Assembly: GCA_011053195.1 (NCBI GenBank)
Contig: DRKT01000175.1
Coordinates: 1 to 39,471, forward strand
Direction of reading: 5' to 3'
DNA: 39,471 nt
Source: Phycisphaerales bacterium
GTDB taxonomy: Bacteria > Planctomycetota > Phycisphaerae > Phycisphaerales > UBA1924
Part shown: positions 17,035 to 25,500 of the stretch, in pieces
How the letters are laid out: every line of letters starts with the position of its first letter
Position numbering within the stretch: the first letter of the stretch is position 1
Program-made: the position numbers and the translations under genes
The notes under the pieces: model-generated
Database searches by the model: none
Told to the model about the DNA's origin: nothing
What the model saw: only the letters and a program-made list of their open reading frames with translations

Positions 17035-17531
17035 TGAGGGGTGTCTCAAGCGGGAACGATGGTGGCAGCGGCGGGGGAACCGGCGGGCCGGGAGATGGCG
17101 ATCGGGATCGGCCGCCGGAGACGATCAAGCCGGAGGACCGCCCCTGCGACGAGCAGGTGCAGGAGCTTCAGGCGGAGCTTGCCCAGTTGAAGGAACAGCT
17201 CGCGCAGGCGCAGTCGGCGCTGATCGAGCAGAAGCAGGCGCAGGAGCTGGAGCAGCAACTGGTCGAGGCCGGGGCGATTGATGTGGAGACGGCCAAGGTA
17301 CTCGCCGAGGCCAGGCTGCGGACGGGTGATGCAACGATCGAGGAGGTTGTTTCAGAACTCGCAGCATCGAAGAAGTTTTTGTTTCGTTCGCGGAAGAAAT
17401 CGGCCGCCGGGAGTGCAGTGTCGGGTTCGCCGAGCGCGATGAAGACACCGCTGGAGGATCTGGCGGATCAGGCGAGGCAGACGGGCGATCGGCGGGCGCT
17501 GCTGAGGTATCTGCGTCAGCGTCGCGGTTGA
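17034..17531 (+). CDS. scaffold-like coiled-coil protein
   Basis: 165 residues. A glycine- and aspartate-rich N-terminus is followed by a strong coiled coil (VQELQAELAQLKEQLAQAQ onward, about residues 43-78), a helical segment (AIDVETAKVLAEARL) and a basic C-terminus (LADQARQTGDRRALLRYLRQRR). A coiled coil with a basic tail, encoded between portal and major capsid protein, is the usual picture of a capsid assembly scaffold. No prohead protease domain is fused or adjacent. AGGAGG lies 7 bases before the ATG, which overlaps the portal stop. The call rests on shape and position. Confidence 0.7.
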   Translation: MRGVSSGNDGGSGGGTGGPGDGDRDRPPETIKPEDRPCDEQVQELQAELAQLKEQLAQAQSALIEQKQAQELEQQLVEAGAIDVETAKVLAEARLRTGDATIEEVVSELAASKKFLFRSRKKSAAGSAVSGSPSAMKTPLEDLADQARQTGDRRALLRYLRQRRG

Positions 17532-17626
17532 GATTCGATTGGGATTTGTGTTTCGGGACAGGGTGAAGGTCGCGGCTCGCGGCCGGTGGTATCGGTGCGG
17601 GCTGCTTTTTTGAGGAGCAATACAGA

Positions 17627-18796
17627 ATGGCATTTACAGGGAAAGCGACATATGGGGCGGGTTCGGACCTGCCGGAGCTTGTCGAGGATGTGAGTGATGT
17701 GATCGGGATCGTGTCGCCGTTCGAGACGCCGCTGCTGAATCATCTCGGCGATCCGAAGCGGGCGGCGCAGAGCACAGTGCACGAGTGGGTCGAGGATCAG
17801 CTTCTGGCCAACGCGGATGCGATCAACCAGACGACATTCACGCCGGGGCCGACGACGGCGACCTCGATCACCGTGGACAACGGGAGCCGGTTTCAGGTCG
17901 GTGATCTTGTGCAGCCCGATGGTTCGGGCGAGGTGATCTTCGTCGCGGCGATCTCGGGCGACACGCTCTCGGTGATCCGTGGATACGGGGCGACGACGGC
18001 GGTGGCGCTGGCGGACAACATGGTGCTGAACATCCTGGGCAATGCGGCACTCGAAGGTGACGATGCGCCGGCGGCTCGGTTCACCAGCCGAACGCGGAAG
18101 CAGAACTTCACGCAGATTTTCACGGCTGCGGTCGAGGTCTCGGGCTCGATGCAGGCTTCGCGGGCGTACGGCGTCGAGGACGAGGTCGATTACCAGAAGC
18201 AGGAACGGATGCGCGAGCTGCTGCGCGATCTCGAGAACTGTGTGATCAATGGTGTCGCACCGACGACCAACCAGATCGGAAGCTCGTCGGTCCGCCGATC
18301 CATGGATGGGATCATCCCGATGATCGAGACCAACGACTTCGCACCGGGCCAGGGCGGTCTGCCCTCGGGTGGCGGCACGAACAGCGATGAGCTGACGGAA
18401 GAGCTGCTCAATGCAGCGCTGCGGTTGGTGTGGGACCAGTCCGGCGGTTCGATCGACACGATTGTGGTCGGCGGGGCGCAGAAGCGCAAGATCAACGAGT
18501 TTGCCTCGGCGAGCCGTCAGTATCTGCCCGAGGACACGGCGTATCGGGACATGATCAGCGTGTACGAGAGCGATTTCGGCGTGTGCCGGATCGTTCTGAG
18601 CCGATGGACCCCGCCGGACACGCTGCTGCTGCTTGATTCGTCGCGTCTCGAGGTGATGCCCCTGCAGGGCCGGAGCTTCCACTTCAAGCCCCTGGCGGCC
18701 TCGGGTGATGCGTTCAAGGGACAGGTGATCGGTGAATACACACTCGAGATGAAGAACGAGAACGCGCACGCGAAGCTGCAGGGCCTTGCGGTGTGA
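17627..18796 (+). CDS. major capsid protein, DUF5309 (SU10-like) family
   Basis: 389 residues matching the DUF5309 major-capsid group. The N-terminus (DLPELVEDVSDVIGIVSPFETPLLNHLGD) leads into a TxHEWxEDQL segment, and a jelly-like insertion (DNGSRFQVGDLVQPDGSGEVIFVAAI) follows. Then comes the long spine-helix region (RTRKQNFTQIFTAAVEVSGSM, then DYQKQERMRELLRDLENCVINGV). The C-terminal part has an SDFGVCRIVLSRWTPPDTLLLLD segment typical of the HK97-fold A-domain. It would form the capsid shell. An AGGAGC lies a few bases upstream. The gene is followed by a hairpin, so it may be expressed to a higher level than genes downstream. Confidence 0.85.
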   Translation: MAFTGKATYGAGSDLPELVEDVSDVIGIVSPFETPLLNHLGDPKRAAQSTVHEWVEDQLLANADAINQTTFTPGPTTATSITVDNGSRFQVGDLVQPDGSGEVIFVAAISGDTLSVIRGYGATTAVALADNMVLNILGNAALEGDDAPAARFTSRTRKQNFTQIFTAAVEVSGSMQASRAYGVEDEVDYQKQERMRELLRDLENCVINGVAPTTNQIGSSSVRRSMDGIIPMIETNDFAPGQGGLPSGGGTNSDELTEELLNAALRLVWDQSGGSIDTIVVGGAQKRKINEFASASRQYLPEDTAYRDMISVYESDFGVCRIVLSRWTPPDTLLLLDSSRLEVMPLQGRSFHFKPLAASGDAFKGQVIGEYTLEMKNENAHAKLQGLAV

Positions 18797-18855
18797 TCGG
18801 ACGAGCGAAGGTGTGAGGGTTGGCGTGCGGGCTATACGGGGGGCCCGGCGCCGGT

Positions 18856-18881
18856 CCGGCCGGTGCGAGAGTGCCGGCCGG
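18856..18881 (+). terminator. hairpin after the capsid gene
   Basis: An 8-bp GC stem (18856-18863 with 18874-18881) with a 10-base loop is followed by GCTTTG. The T-run is too short for a strong terminator. A partial stop here would give more capsid mRNA than mRNA for the following connector and tail genes. Confidence 0.4.
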
Positions 18882-18915
18882 GCTTTGACGGATTGGTTGC
18901 ACAAAGGAGGTCGGG

Positions 18916-19566
18916 ATGTTTGCACAGGATCGGGACCTGGTGGTGTATGAGCCGAGGCTGTTTCTTGATGTGGTCTGGCTCGGTCAGCGTCTGGCCTCGG
19001 AATCGGGCCAGGTGATCAGCAGCGTTGCGGTGGCCAGCGGGGCTTCGTTTGTCTCGCTTGGGATCATGCCGGGGCAGATCGTGAACTATGACGATGCGTC
19101 GTATGAGATCGTGCAGGTGCTCGGCGCGACGCAGCTGGGGATCTCCCGGCCGAGGGCGAGCACGAGCGACCCGGTGGTGCCAACGCCGGACTCAGCCCTG
19201 ACGACGTTCACGATTTATACATTTGCACATCAATTGGCGATCGTGCACGGGCAGATCCTGCGGATGCTCGGGATCGAGCCGGACGTTGTGGCCCAGCCGG
19301 GCGAGACGGTCATCACGGAGTCGAACATTCTGAATCCCGGCGCGCTGGTCCGGCTGGAAGCGCTCGGGGCGCTGCATCTGATTTTCTCGGCGGCGAGCGC
19401 TTCGGGTGTGGCGGGTGATGGGGGCGGGTTCGCCGAGCGGGCCGCGATGTATCGGGAACGGTTCATCGCGGAGCGGTCGCGGGTGAGCGTGCTGATCGAT
19501 GCGGATGGTGATGGCAAGGCCGAGGCGACGCGCCGGCCGAGCGTGATGCACTTTGTGCGCGGCTGA
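18916..19566 (+). CDS. probable head-tail connector or adaptor protein
   Basis: 216 residues. The first half carries a small beta domain (VISSVAVASGASFVSLGIMPGQIVNYDDASYEIVQVL), and the second half is helical (AHQLAIVHGQILRMLGIEP, ALVRLEALGALHLIFSAASA, AERAAMYRERFIAERSRVSVLID). The arrangement and the position right after the major capsid gene fit head-completion adaptors such as gp15/gp6-type proteins that bind beneath the portal. An acidic turn (DADGDGKAEA) near the end may bind metal. AAAGGAGG lies 6 bases before the ATG. No specific family could be confirmed. Confidence 0.55.
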   Translation: MFAQDRDLVVYEPRLFLDVVWLGQRLASESGQVISSVAVASGASFVSLGIMPGQIVNYDDASYEIVQVLGATQLGISRPRASTSDPVVPTPDSALTTFTIYTFAHQLAIVHGQILRMLGIEPDVVAQPGETVITESNILNPGALVRLEALGALHLIFSAASASGVAGDGGGFAERAAMYRERFIAERSRVSVLIDADGDGKAEATRRPSVMHFVRG

Positions 19567-19584
19567 TGTGACTGGGGGTGGATT

Positions 19585-19989
19585 GTGCTTGTGCTTGGTC
19601 CTGAATCGGTGGTGTTCGACGGTGATGCGTGGTCTGGTGTTGATCTGGTCGCGGTTGATCGGATCTCGGCGAAGGAGATCGTGGAGTATGGCGATTCCGG
19701 GCCGCAGGTGATCTTTGCGGATGTGGTGCAGAGCCGGGTGAACGTGAGGGTGGTGCTGGGGCTGGAGCGGAGCGAGCTGCTCGGGCCGGCGCCCGGGGAT
19801 GAGGGGCTGTTCGAGTTTCGCGCCGGGTTTGGTCGGACCGATGTGGGCTGGGTTCGTGTATCGATGACGGCTGTAGTGCAGCGTGTGACGCACGAGTTGA
19901 CGCCGGGCGGCGTGAAGCGCGTGGTGCAGATGGTGGCGGTGTCGTCGGACGGCGTGACGGACCCGGTGACGGTGGAGGATGTGACGTGA
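19585..19989 (+). CDS. probable neck or tail protein, unidentified
   Basis: 134 residues, nearly all beta-strand in character (VVFDGDAWSGVDLVAVDRISAKEIVEYG, QVIFADVVQSRVNVRVVLG, GWVRVSMTAVVQRVTHELTPGG, RVVQMVAVSSDG). Beta-rich proteins of this size after connectors are often tail-tube or tail-terminator subunits, but I cannot name the family. The start is taken as the GTG at 19585; a GTG two codons later is equally possible. Its stop overlaps the next start by 4 bases (GTGA), which shows translational coupling. Confidence 0.55.
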   Translation: MLVLGPESVVFDGDAWSGVDLVAVDRISAKEIVEYGDSGPQVIFADVVQSRVNVRVVLGLERSELLGPAPGDEGLFEFRAGFGRTDVGWVRVSMTAVVQRVTHELTPGGVKRVVQMVAVSSDGVTDPVTVEDVT

Positions 19990-20369
19990 CAACGGGCAGT
20001 TCGTGGAAGGGCGTGGATCTATTCGGGTCCGGGCCACACCGGTTTTATCTTGGTCGCCGCGGGTTCTTGGTGTTGCCCGACGATTCGAGCGCGATCCCGA
20101 CGCCGAACATGGTGGACTACGGCTCGCTGGAGTGGGAGGTCGTGATCGTGGGTCGGCTGGTGTCTCCGACGGAATCGGGTTTGTGGGTGCTTCGCGATGC
20201 GATCCAGGCCTCGCTGGATGCCAAGGGGCTTGGGACACTTGTGGATCTGAATGGTCGATCGTGGACGAACCTGTTTTTTTCGCGGATCGAGTGGGCCGAG
20301 CGGACGGACCGAGGGCGGAAGGTGAGCATCGGGTACACGGCAAAGTTTCATAAATTCAATGGTGTATGA
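19986..20369 (+). CDS. probable tail-associated protein, unidentified
   Basis: 127 residues. The middle reads VVIVGRLVSPTESGLWVLRDAIQASLDAKGLGTLVDLNGRSWTNLFFSRIEW, a beta-alpha-beta pattern that resembles small tail-completion proteins, and the end (DRGRKVSIGYTAKFHKF) is again strand-like. The GTG start overlaps the previous stop by 4 bases. No signal peptide or membrane segment is present. The family is unknown to me; the assignment to the virion set comes from its coupling to the gene before. Confidence 0.55.
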   Translation: MTTGSSWKGVDLFGSGPHRFYLGRRGFLVLPDDSSAIPTPNMVDYGSLEWEVVIVGRLVSPTESGLWVLRDAIQASLDAKGLGTLVDLNGRSWTNLFFSRIEWAERTDRGRKVSIGYTAKFHKFNGV

Positions 20370-20387
20370 TGAAATGACGGATGGGTG

Positions 20388-20678
20388 ATGATTGAGACGG
20401 AGTTGGCCGGTGCTGTGGCGCAGATGGGGGCGGCTGGGTTGATCGGCCTGATGTGGCTGAGCGAACGCCGGGCCGCGCACGATCGGGAGCGGCAACTCAG
20501 CGAGGTGCACGACCGGATCAAGGCGGACAAGGTGGAGCTCGGCGTGCTGCTTTCGGCGCTCGAGGCGAACACGCGGGCACTTGTGTCGCTGGAATCAGGC
20601 CAGGCAAGGCTGGTTTCGGTGATCGAGAAGATGGATCAGCGGGAGCGGTCGGCTGAGTCGGGGATTGTCAAGCCGTAG
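20388..20678 (+). CDS. small membrane and coiled-coil protein, possibly holin-like
   Basis: 96 residues: a hydrophobic N-terminal helix (LAGAVAQMGAAGLIGLMWL) followed by a charged helix that continues as a coiled coil (RRAAHDRERQLSEVHDRIKADKVEL onward) to about residue 85. The shape is like BhlA/UviB-type holin-like proteins and like some phage membrane accessory proteins. The start is ATG at 20388; a GTG one codon earlier is also possible. It is the last gene of the virion-type block. It could help release particles, or anchor them at the membrane if the system is not lytic. Confidence 0.55.
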   Translation: MIETELAGAVAQMGAAGLIGLMWLSERRAAHDRERQLSEVHDRIKADKVELGVLLSALEANTRALVSLESGQARLVSVIEKMDQRERSAESGIVKP

Positions 20679-20708
20679 TGCATGCAGGATGTCCCGGGAC
20701 TGCTTGCT

Positions 20709-20714
20709 TAGACT
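20709..20714 (+). promoter_or_regulatory. candidate -10 element (TAGACT) of a leaderless transcript
   Basis: TAGACT ends 7 bases before the lipoprotein ATG at 20722, with no Shine-Dalgarno between. It suggests that the lipoprotein has its own promoter and is not part of the virion-type operon. Confidence 0.4.
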
Positions 20715-20721
20715 TGGCGCG

Positions 20722-21240
20722 ATGAGGTTCGGTGTTGTGTTGAGTCTGGTGCTGGGTGTGGGAGTGCTGGGCTCGTGTGCGCCGGCGGGGGGGGTGTTGC
20801 CGGAGCGGATCGAACTGGGTGAGCTTTCGGCGTTTGCGCCGGTGTCGCTTCGGATCAGCCCGCTGACCCGACTTGAGCCCGGGCTGGATGGTCGACCGGA
20901 GCTGGCGTTGTATTTTGAGTTGCAGGACCGGTGGGGGCACGGCACGAAGGCGCCGGGGGTGGCGCAGATCCAGTTGTATCGCGTCGGCGGTGTGTCGCAG
21001 GGGTTGGCGACGCTGGCGGATCGGTGGGAGGCGGATCTGACGGACCCGGATCAGAACTCGGTGCTGTTCGATGTGACGGGGATGTACCGGGTGCCGCTGG
21101 CGGGATTGCCGGGATGGCTCTCGTCGCGGGCGGATGGCACGGGCGGGTATGAGCGCGTGCGCATCCGGGTGTTCTTCCGGACGGTCGGGCCGGGGGGTGA
21201 GACGATCGACCTGCGCGACACGTTCGAGAAGGATTTTTAG
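20722..21240 (+). CDS. lipoprotein of unknown function
   Basis: 172 residues. The N-terminus (MRFGVVLSLVLGVGVLGSCAP) is a lipoprotein signal with cysteine 19 as the lipidation site. The mature part is beta-rich: ALYFELQDRWGHGTKAPGVAQIQLYRVGG, a DLTDPDQNSVLFDVTGMYRVPL segment, then VRIRVFFRTVGPGGETIDL. This looks like an immunoglobulin-like or C2-like sandwich that would sit in the cell envelope. No family is recognised. It is convergent with the amidohydrolase genes, leaving 16 bases between stops. Confidence 0.75.
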   Translation: MRFGVVLSLVLGVGVLGSCAPAGGVLPERIELGELSAFAPVSLRISPLTRLEPGLDGRPELALYFELQDRWGHGTKAPGVAQIQLYRVGGVSQGLATLADRWEADLTDPDQNSVLFDVTGMYRVPLAGLPGWLSSRADGTGGYERVRIRVFFRTVGPGGETIDLRDTFEKDF

Positions 21241-21256
21241 GTTCGGCGTCTTGGGT

Positions 21257-22579
21257 TTATTTGTCCCTTGAGAGACCGATCTGTCGGTATTTCTCGCGGT
21301 ATTTCTCGGCGAGTTTGGATTGTTTGTTGCTGAGGTCGATCTGTCGGCCGGCGATGAATGCCATGACGGGGTTGGTGGTCATTTCCATGGGGTTGCCGTT
21401 GGTGACGATGAGGGTGGCGAGCTTGCCGGGTTCGATGGAGCCGAGCCGGTCGTCGACTTCGAGGATTCGGGCGGTGTTGATGGTGAGACCCTGCATGGCG
21501 GCGAGCGGGTCGAGCCCGAAGGCGACGGCCTTGGCTGCGTTGTAGGGGAGGTTGCGCTCGTGGGCGGTGCGGTCGGTCGAGGCCATGCACCAGAGGATGC
21601 CGAGCTGTTGGAGCTGGATGGGCAGCGTGTACGCGGCATCATGGGGCATGTCGTTTCGCTTGGGGAAGCGTTGCGTGCCGTTGAGGATGACGGGGACGTT
21701 GTTTCTGATGAGCAGATCGGCGGCGAGTGGCGCATCGTTGCCGCCGACGATGACGGGGCGCATGCCGAGATCCACGGCCCAGGTGACGGCGGCGTTGATC
21801 TGGTCAATATCATTCGCTGAAATGAAGAGCGGATGTTCGGGTTGCGAGCCGTCGGAGCCGGGGAGCACGGGCAGGAGGGCATCGAGGCGGACATCGGGCG
21901 GATTCTTGTCGGAGTCGCGGTAGCTGATGGCCTGCTGGAAGATTTCGTCGATGGCGTCGAGCCGGTCGTTGATCTGTTGTTGCTGCTTGGCGTCCGGTTC
22001 GTCGGCCCACCAGTTGTTGGAGGGCCTCATGCTGGGCCAGTTGATGGCGATGCCGGCGCTTTTGAGGATGGCCATGTCTTTCCATGTCCAGCCGTCGGCG
22101 GCCATGACGGCGGGTTGGCCGGGGATGGACCCGCCGGTGGGGAAGGCGCAGAAGGTCAGGATGCCGTTGGTCCGCGTGACGGGAATGAGCGTGGAGTCCG
22201 GGTTGATGGCGACGGCGGCCTGGACCTCCGGCGTGAACTGGCCGACCTCGTTCTGGTCGTTGGTCTGGCGCAGGGCGCCGATCTCGGAGAGCCCGAGCTG
22301 CGTGTTGGGCGCGATGAGCCCCGGGTAGACATCGAGCCCGGCGGCGTCGATGACCTTGGTGTCGGCGGTGAAGGTGTGTTCGCCCTGGCCGACGTCGGTG
22401 ATGACGCCGTGATCGAACAAGACGTAGCCCTGCTCGATGGGTTCGGAGGTCATGGGGTGGATGGTCGCGTTGATGATGGCGATGGGCGTTGTTTCGGGGG
22501 CGGCCTTCGGGGTCAGGTCCTGCGCGCCGGCGGACGAGGCGGCGAGGACGGCGGCGGCGATGATTGATTTGATGTTCAT
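21257..22579 (-). CDS. exported amidohydrolase-like protein with altered metal site
   Basis: 440 residues with a short signal peptide (ending SSAGA). The composite beta-sandwich/TIM-barrel layout of amidohydrolases is clear: IINATIHPMTSEPIEQGYVLFDHGVITDVG at the start, DAAGLDVYPGLI, and a C-terminal LGSIEPGKLATLIVTNGNP. Where active members have PGxxDxHxH, this protein has YPGLIAPNTQLGL, so the first two metal histidines are absent. Its ATG overlaps the end of the larger amidohydrolase gene upstream by 4 bases, so the two are co-translated. It may be a non-catalytic partner or have a changed chemistry. Confidence 0.85.
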   Translation of the reverse strand: MNIKSIIAAAVLAASSAGAQDLTPKAAPETTPIAIINATIHPMTSEPIEQGYVLFDHGVITDVGQGEHTFTADTKVIDAAGLDVYPGLIAPNTQLGLSEIGALRQTNDQNEVGQFTPEVQAAVAINPDSTLIPVTRTNGILTFCAFPTGGSIPGQPAVMAADGWTWKDMAILKSAGIAINWPSMRPSNNWWADEPDAKQQQQINDRLDAIDEIFQQAISYRDSDKNPPDVRLDALLPVLPGSDGSQPEHPLFISANDIDQINAAVTWAVDLGMRPVIVGGNDAPLAADLLIRNNVPVILNGTQRFPKRNDMPHDAAYTLPIQLQQLGILWCMASTDRTAHERNLPYNAAKAVAFGLDPLAAMQGLTINTARILEVDDRLGSIEPGKLATLIVTNGNPMEMTTNPVMAFIAGRQIDLSNKQSKLAEKYREKYRQIGLSRDK

Positions 22580-25500
22580 TTGTGGTCTCCGGTGTGGATG
22601 GTGCCGCAGTCGCCCGGCTTGGCTTCTTCCGGTTTGATGCCGAGGAGCCAGAGGTTCATGTTCCGTGCTTTGAGACGGGCGAGTTCGGGATGTGTGGGTT
22701 GTTCGTCGGAATCTGAATCGTCATTGTCGGCGTCTTCGTCGCTGTCATCATCGGGTTTACCGTTGATTTTGGCGATGAGTCTGGCTCGTTCGGCGGCGAT
22801 TCGGGCTCGGTGTTCGCGGTCGTGTTGGAGCGAGAAGTATTGCCGGCCGTCGATCCAGGTCTGTTCGCATTGCGAGAACGTGGACATCGGGTCGCCGGAC
22901 CAGATGGCCAGGTCGGCGTCTTTGCCGACCTCGATGGACCCGACGCGGCTTTCGATACCGAGTTGGATGGCGGGGTTGATGGTGACGAACTTGAGTGCTT
23001 CTTCGGGCGGGACGTTGCCGTACTTCATGGCCTTGGCGGCCTCGGTGTTGAGTCGGCGGACCATGTTGTCCGAGTCGGAGTTGTAGCTGACGGTGACGCC
23101 GGTTTCCCACATGATGGGTCCGCCCTGCGGGATGGCATCCTGAACCTCGACCTTGTAGGCCCACCAGTCGCTGAAGATGCTGGCGCCGCGGGAGAACTGT
23201 CTGACGGCCTCGGCGACCTTGTAGGCCTCGAGCCCGTGCTGGTACGAGCCGATCGTGAATCCAAAATCTTCAGCGATCGAGGCGAGCATGAGGATTTCAT
23301 CCTGCCGGTAGCTGTGGCAGTGGATCAGGCGATCGCCGGCGAGGATCTCGGCGAGGGTGTCGAGCTCGTAGTCCCGCCTCGGGAGCGTGTCGATCTCGGG
23401 GATGTCGCCCGTGAATGAAGCGGCGCGTTCGAGGCTGGCGGCGACGTCGCCGTCCATGCCGAAGGATTCGGGGGCTTGATCGTGATGGGCGAGCCAGGCG
23501 GTCCAGTCCTTGGCATATCGGCGTGCTGCGGTGAATCGGTCGCGCATGAGGGCATCGACACCCATGCGGGTTTGGGGGTAGCGGTCTTTCGCTTCGTTGC
23601 CCCAGTTGGCGTGGATGACGTTCTCGCCGAGGGCGAACTTGATGCCGGGCATCGCACCTTCGAGATGGGTGTCGCGTGGTCGGACAGCACCCCACCGGAC
23701 CTTTTGAATGACGTTCTGTCCGCCGATCGGGTTGGCCGAGCCGTGGAGTGTGTTGACGGTCGTCACGCCGGCGGCGAGCTGGCGGTACCAGTTGATGGAG
23801 TCGGGGTCGTTGGTGTCGCCCATTCGGACCTCGGCGGTGACGGACTGGGCGCCCTCGTTGGTGCCGAAGGTCCACGTGCCGGTGTGGCTGTGGGCATCGA
23901 CGATGCCGGGCGTGATGTGTTTGCCGGCGAGGTCGATGGTGATCCCGCCGCTGGGGAGCAAGATGGGGTTGTCAGCGCCGGCGATGGCGGCGATCCGGCC
24001 ATCCTGGATCAGCAGCGAGCCGTTCTCGATGATGCCCGCCGGACCGCTGGTCCAGATGGTGGCGTTGGTGAACAGGACGGTCTGCTGCTCGGGGATGTGC
24101 GGCTCGGCGTATGGGCCGAAGGGATAGCCCGGGAGCGTTTCGGGTGTGTCGTCCTCTTTGTCCTTGTCGTTTTTGTCCGTGTCGTTTTGCTCGTCGTCGG
24201 CTGGTTCTTCGTCCTCGGTGTCGGGCTGATCGGCGCGGCGTGTGGCGGTCCAGACGAAGGTGTCGTCGTTCGGGCTGATGCCCGAGCCCGAGATTCGGCC
24301 GCCGGAGAGGATGCCGGAGAGGATGTAGGCCCCGCCCGTGTCCGATTCGGAGTCATCGACGAGGAAGCTGATGGTGGTGTCGTCGAGGTGGACGTTTCGG
24401 GCCTCGGTTTCGGTCGGTTCTTCGTGGTCGGCATCGTCTTCGATGATGGTCACGTTCTCGCCATCGACGGTGAAGGGCATGGTGAAGAATGGGTCATTTT
24501 CCGGGCCGACGGAGAGGGTCCATGAGCCGTCGAAGGGTGTTTCCTTGTCGGGGCTGATCTCGTAGCGTGAGCCCTCGATCCAGACATCGCGGATCTCGGC
24601 ATCGTCGGCTTCGGGATCGAATAGATCACCCGAGGCGATGACCAGGTTGGCTGCGAATCCGGGTTCGATCGAGCCGAGTTGGTCTTCGACGCCGAGCAGG
24701 CGGGCTGGGGTTGAGGTGATCATGTCGAGCGCGTCGGCCGGGTCGAGGCCGTGCTCGATGGCGGTGTGGATATTGTCGAAGAAGGCGGATCGGTCACGAG
24801 ATTTGCTGGTGGTCAGTGCGACGGTGTTGCCGGCGTCGTGCATCCGGCGGACATTGGTCGGTGCCTGCTCCCAGATCATCATGGTTTCGAGTTCGACGCT
24901 CTCGGCCTTGCCGACGGTCGAGACATCGGGCTTGCGCGGGAAGCGCAGCGGGAGGATGAGGGCGTCGCCGAGTTCTGTGATGGCGTCGAGCCGGCGCAGT
25001 TCGGTGCCGGTGCCGATGAGCACGATGTCCCTTGGCTCGGCGAAGGTCGAGAGGACTTCGTCGGCCTGCATGGCTTCCTGCTCGTGGTCGAGGTTGAAGA
25101 AGATCGGGGCATCGAGGGTGGTCAGGGTGTCGATCGCGTTAATGGGCATGGATGGGTCGGCCTGACGCCGGAGGCTCTGCCACTGGGCATCGCTGATGGT
25201 TTGTCGGATCAGGGCGATGCAGCCCATCTGGCTGGTGGGTGTGGTCAGGGGCAGCCCCCAGCCGCCGCGGTAGAAGTCGTAGGTATGGAAGGCGTGGCGT
25301 CTGTAGATGCTGGGGTCCTTGGCGGAGGCGCTTTCGGGCCGTGGCGCGGTGGAGGTGACCGCGCCGAGGCCGCGCATGATGCCGCCCTTGGGCGCGATGC
25401 CGGCAGCGACGAATCCAAGCTGGCGTAGGGCTTTGCCCGTGTCATCATCGAGTCCGTCGCCTTCGAGGACATCGCGGTTTGGGGTGATGCGTTGGTTCCA

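Noticed and set aside
15574-17049. 491-codon minus-strand open frame opposite the portal gene
   Set aside because: Antisense shadow; the plus-strand frame has a strong ribosome-binding site and portal features.
17516-18925. 469-codon minus-strand open frame opposite the capsid gene
   Set aside because: Antisense shadow with arginine/histidine bias; the capsid frame is recognisable.
19192-20343. 383-codon minus-strand open frame spanning three small virion-type genes
   Set aside because: Low-complexity composition; the plus-strand genes have overlapping starts and ribosome-binding sites.
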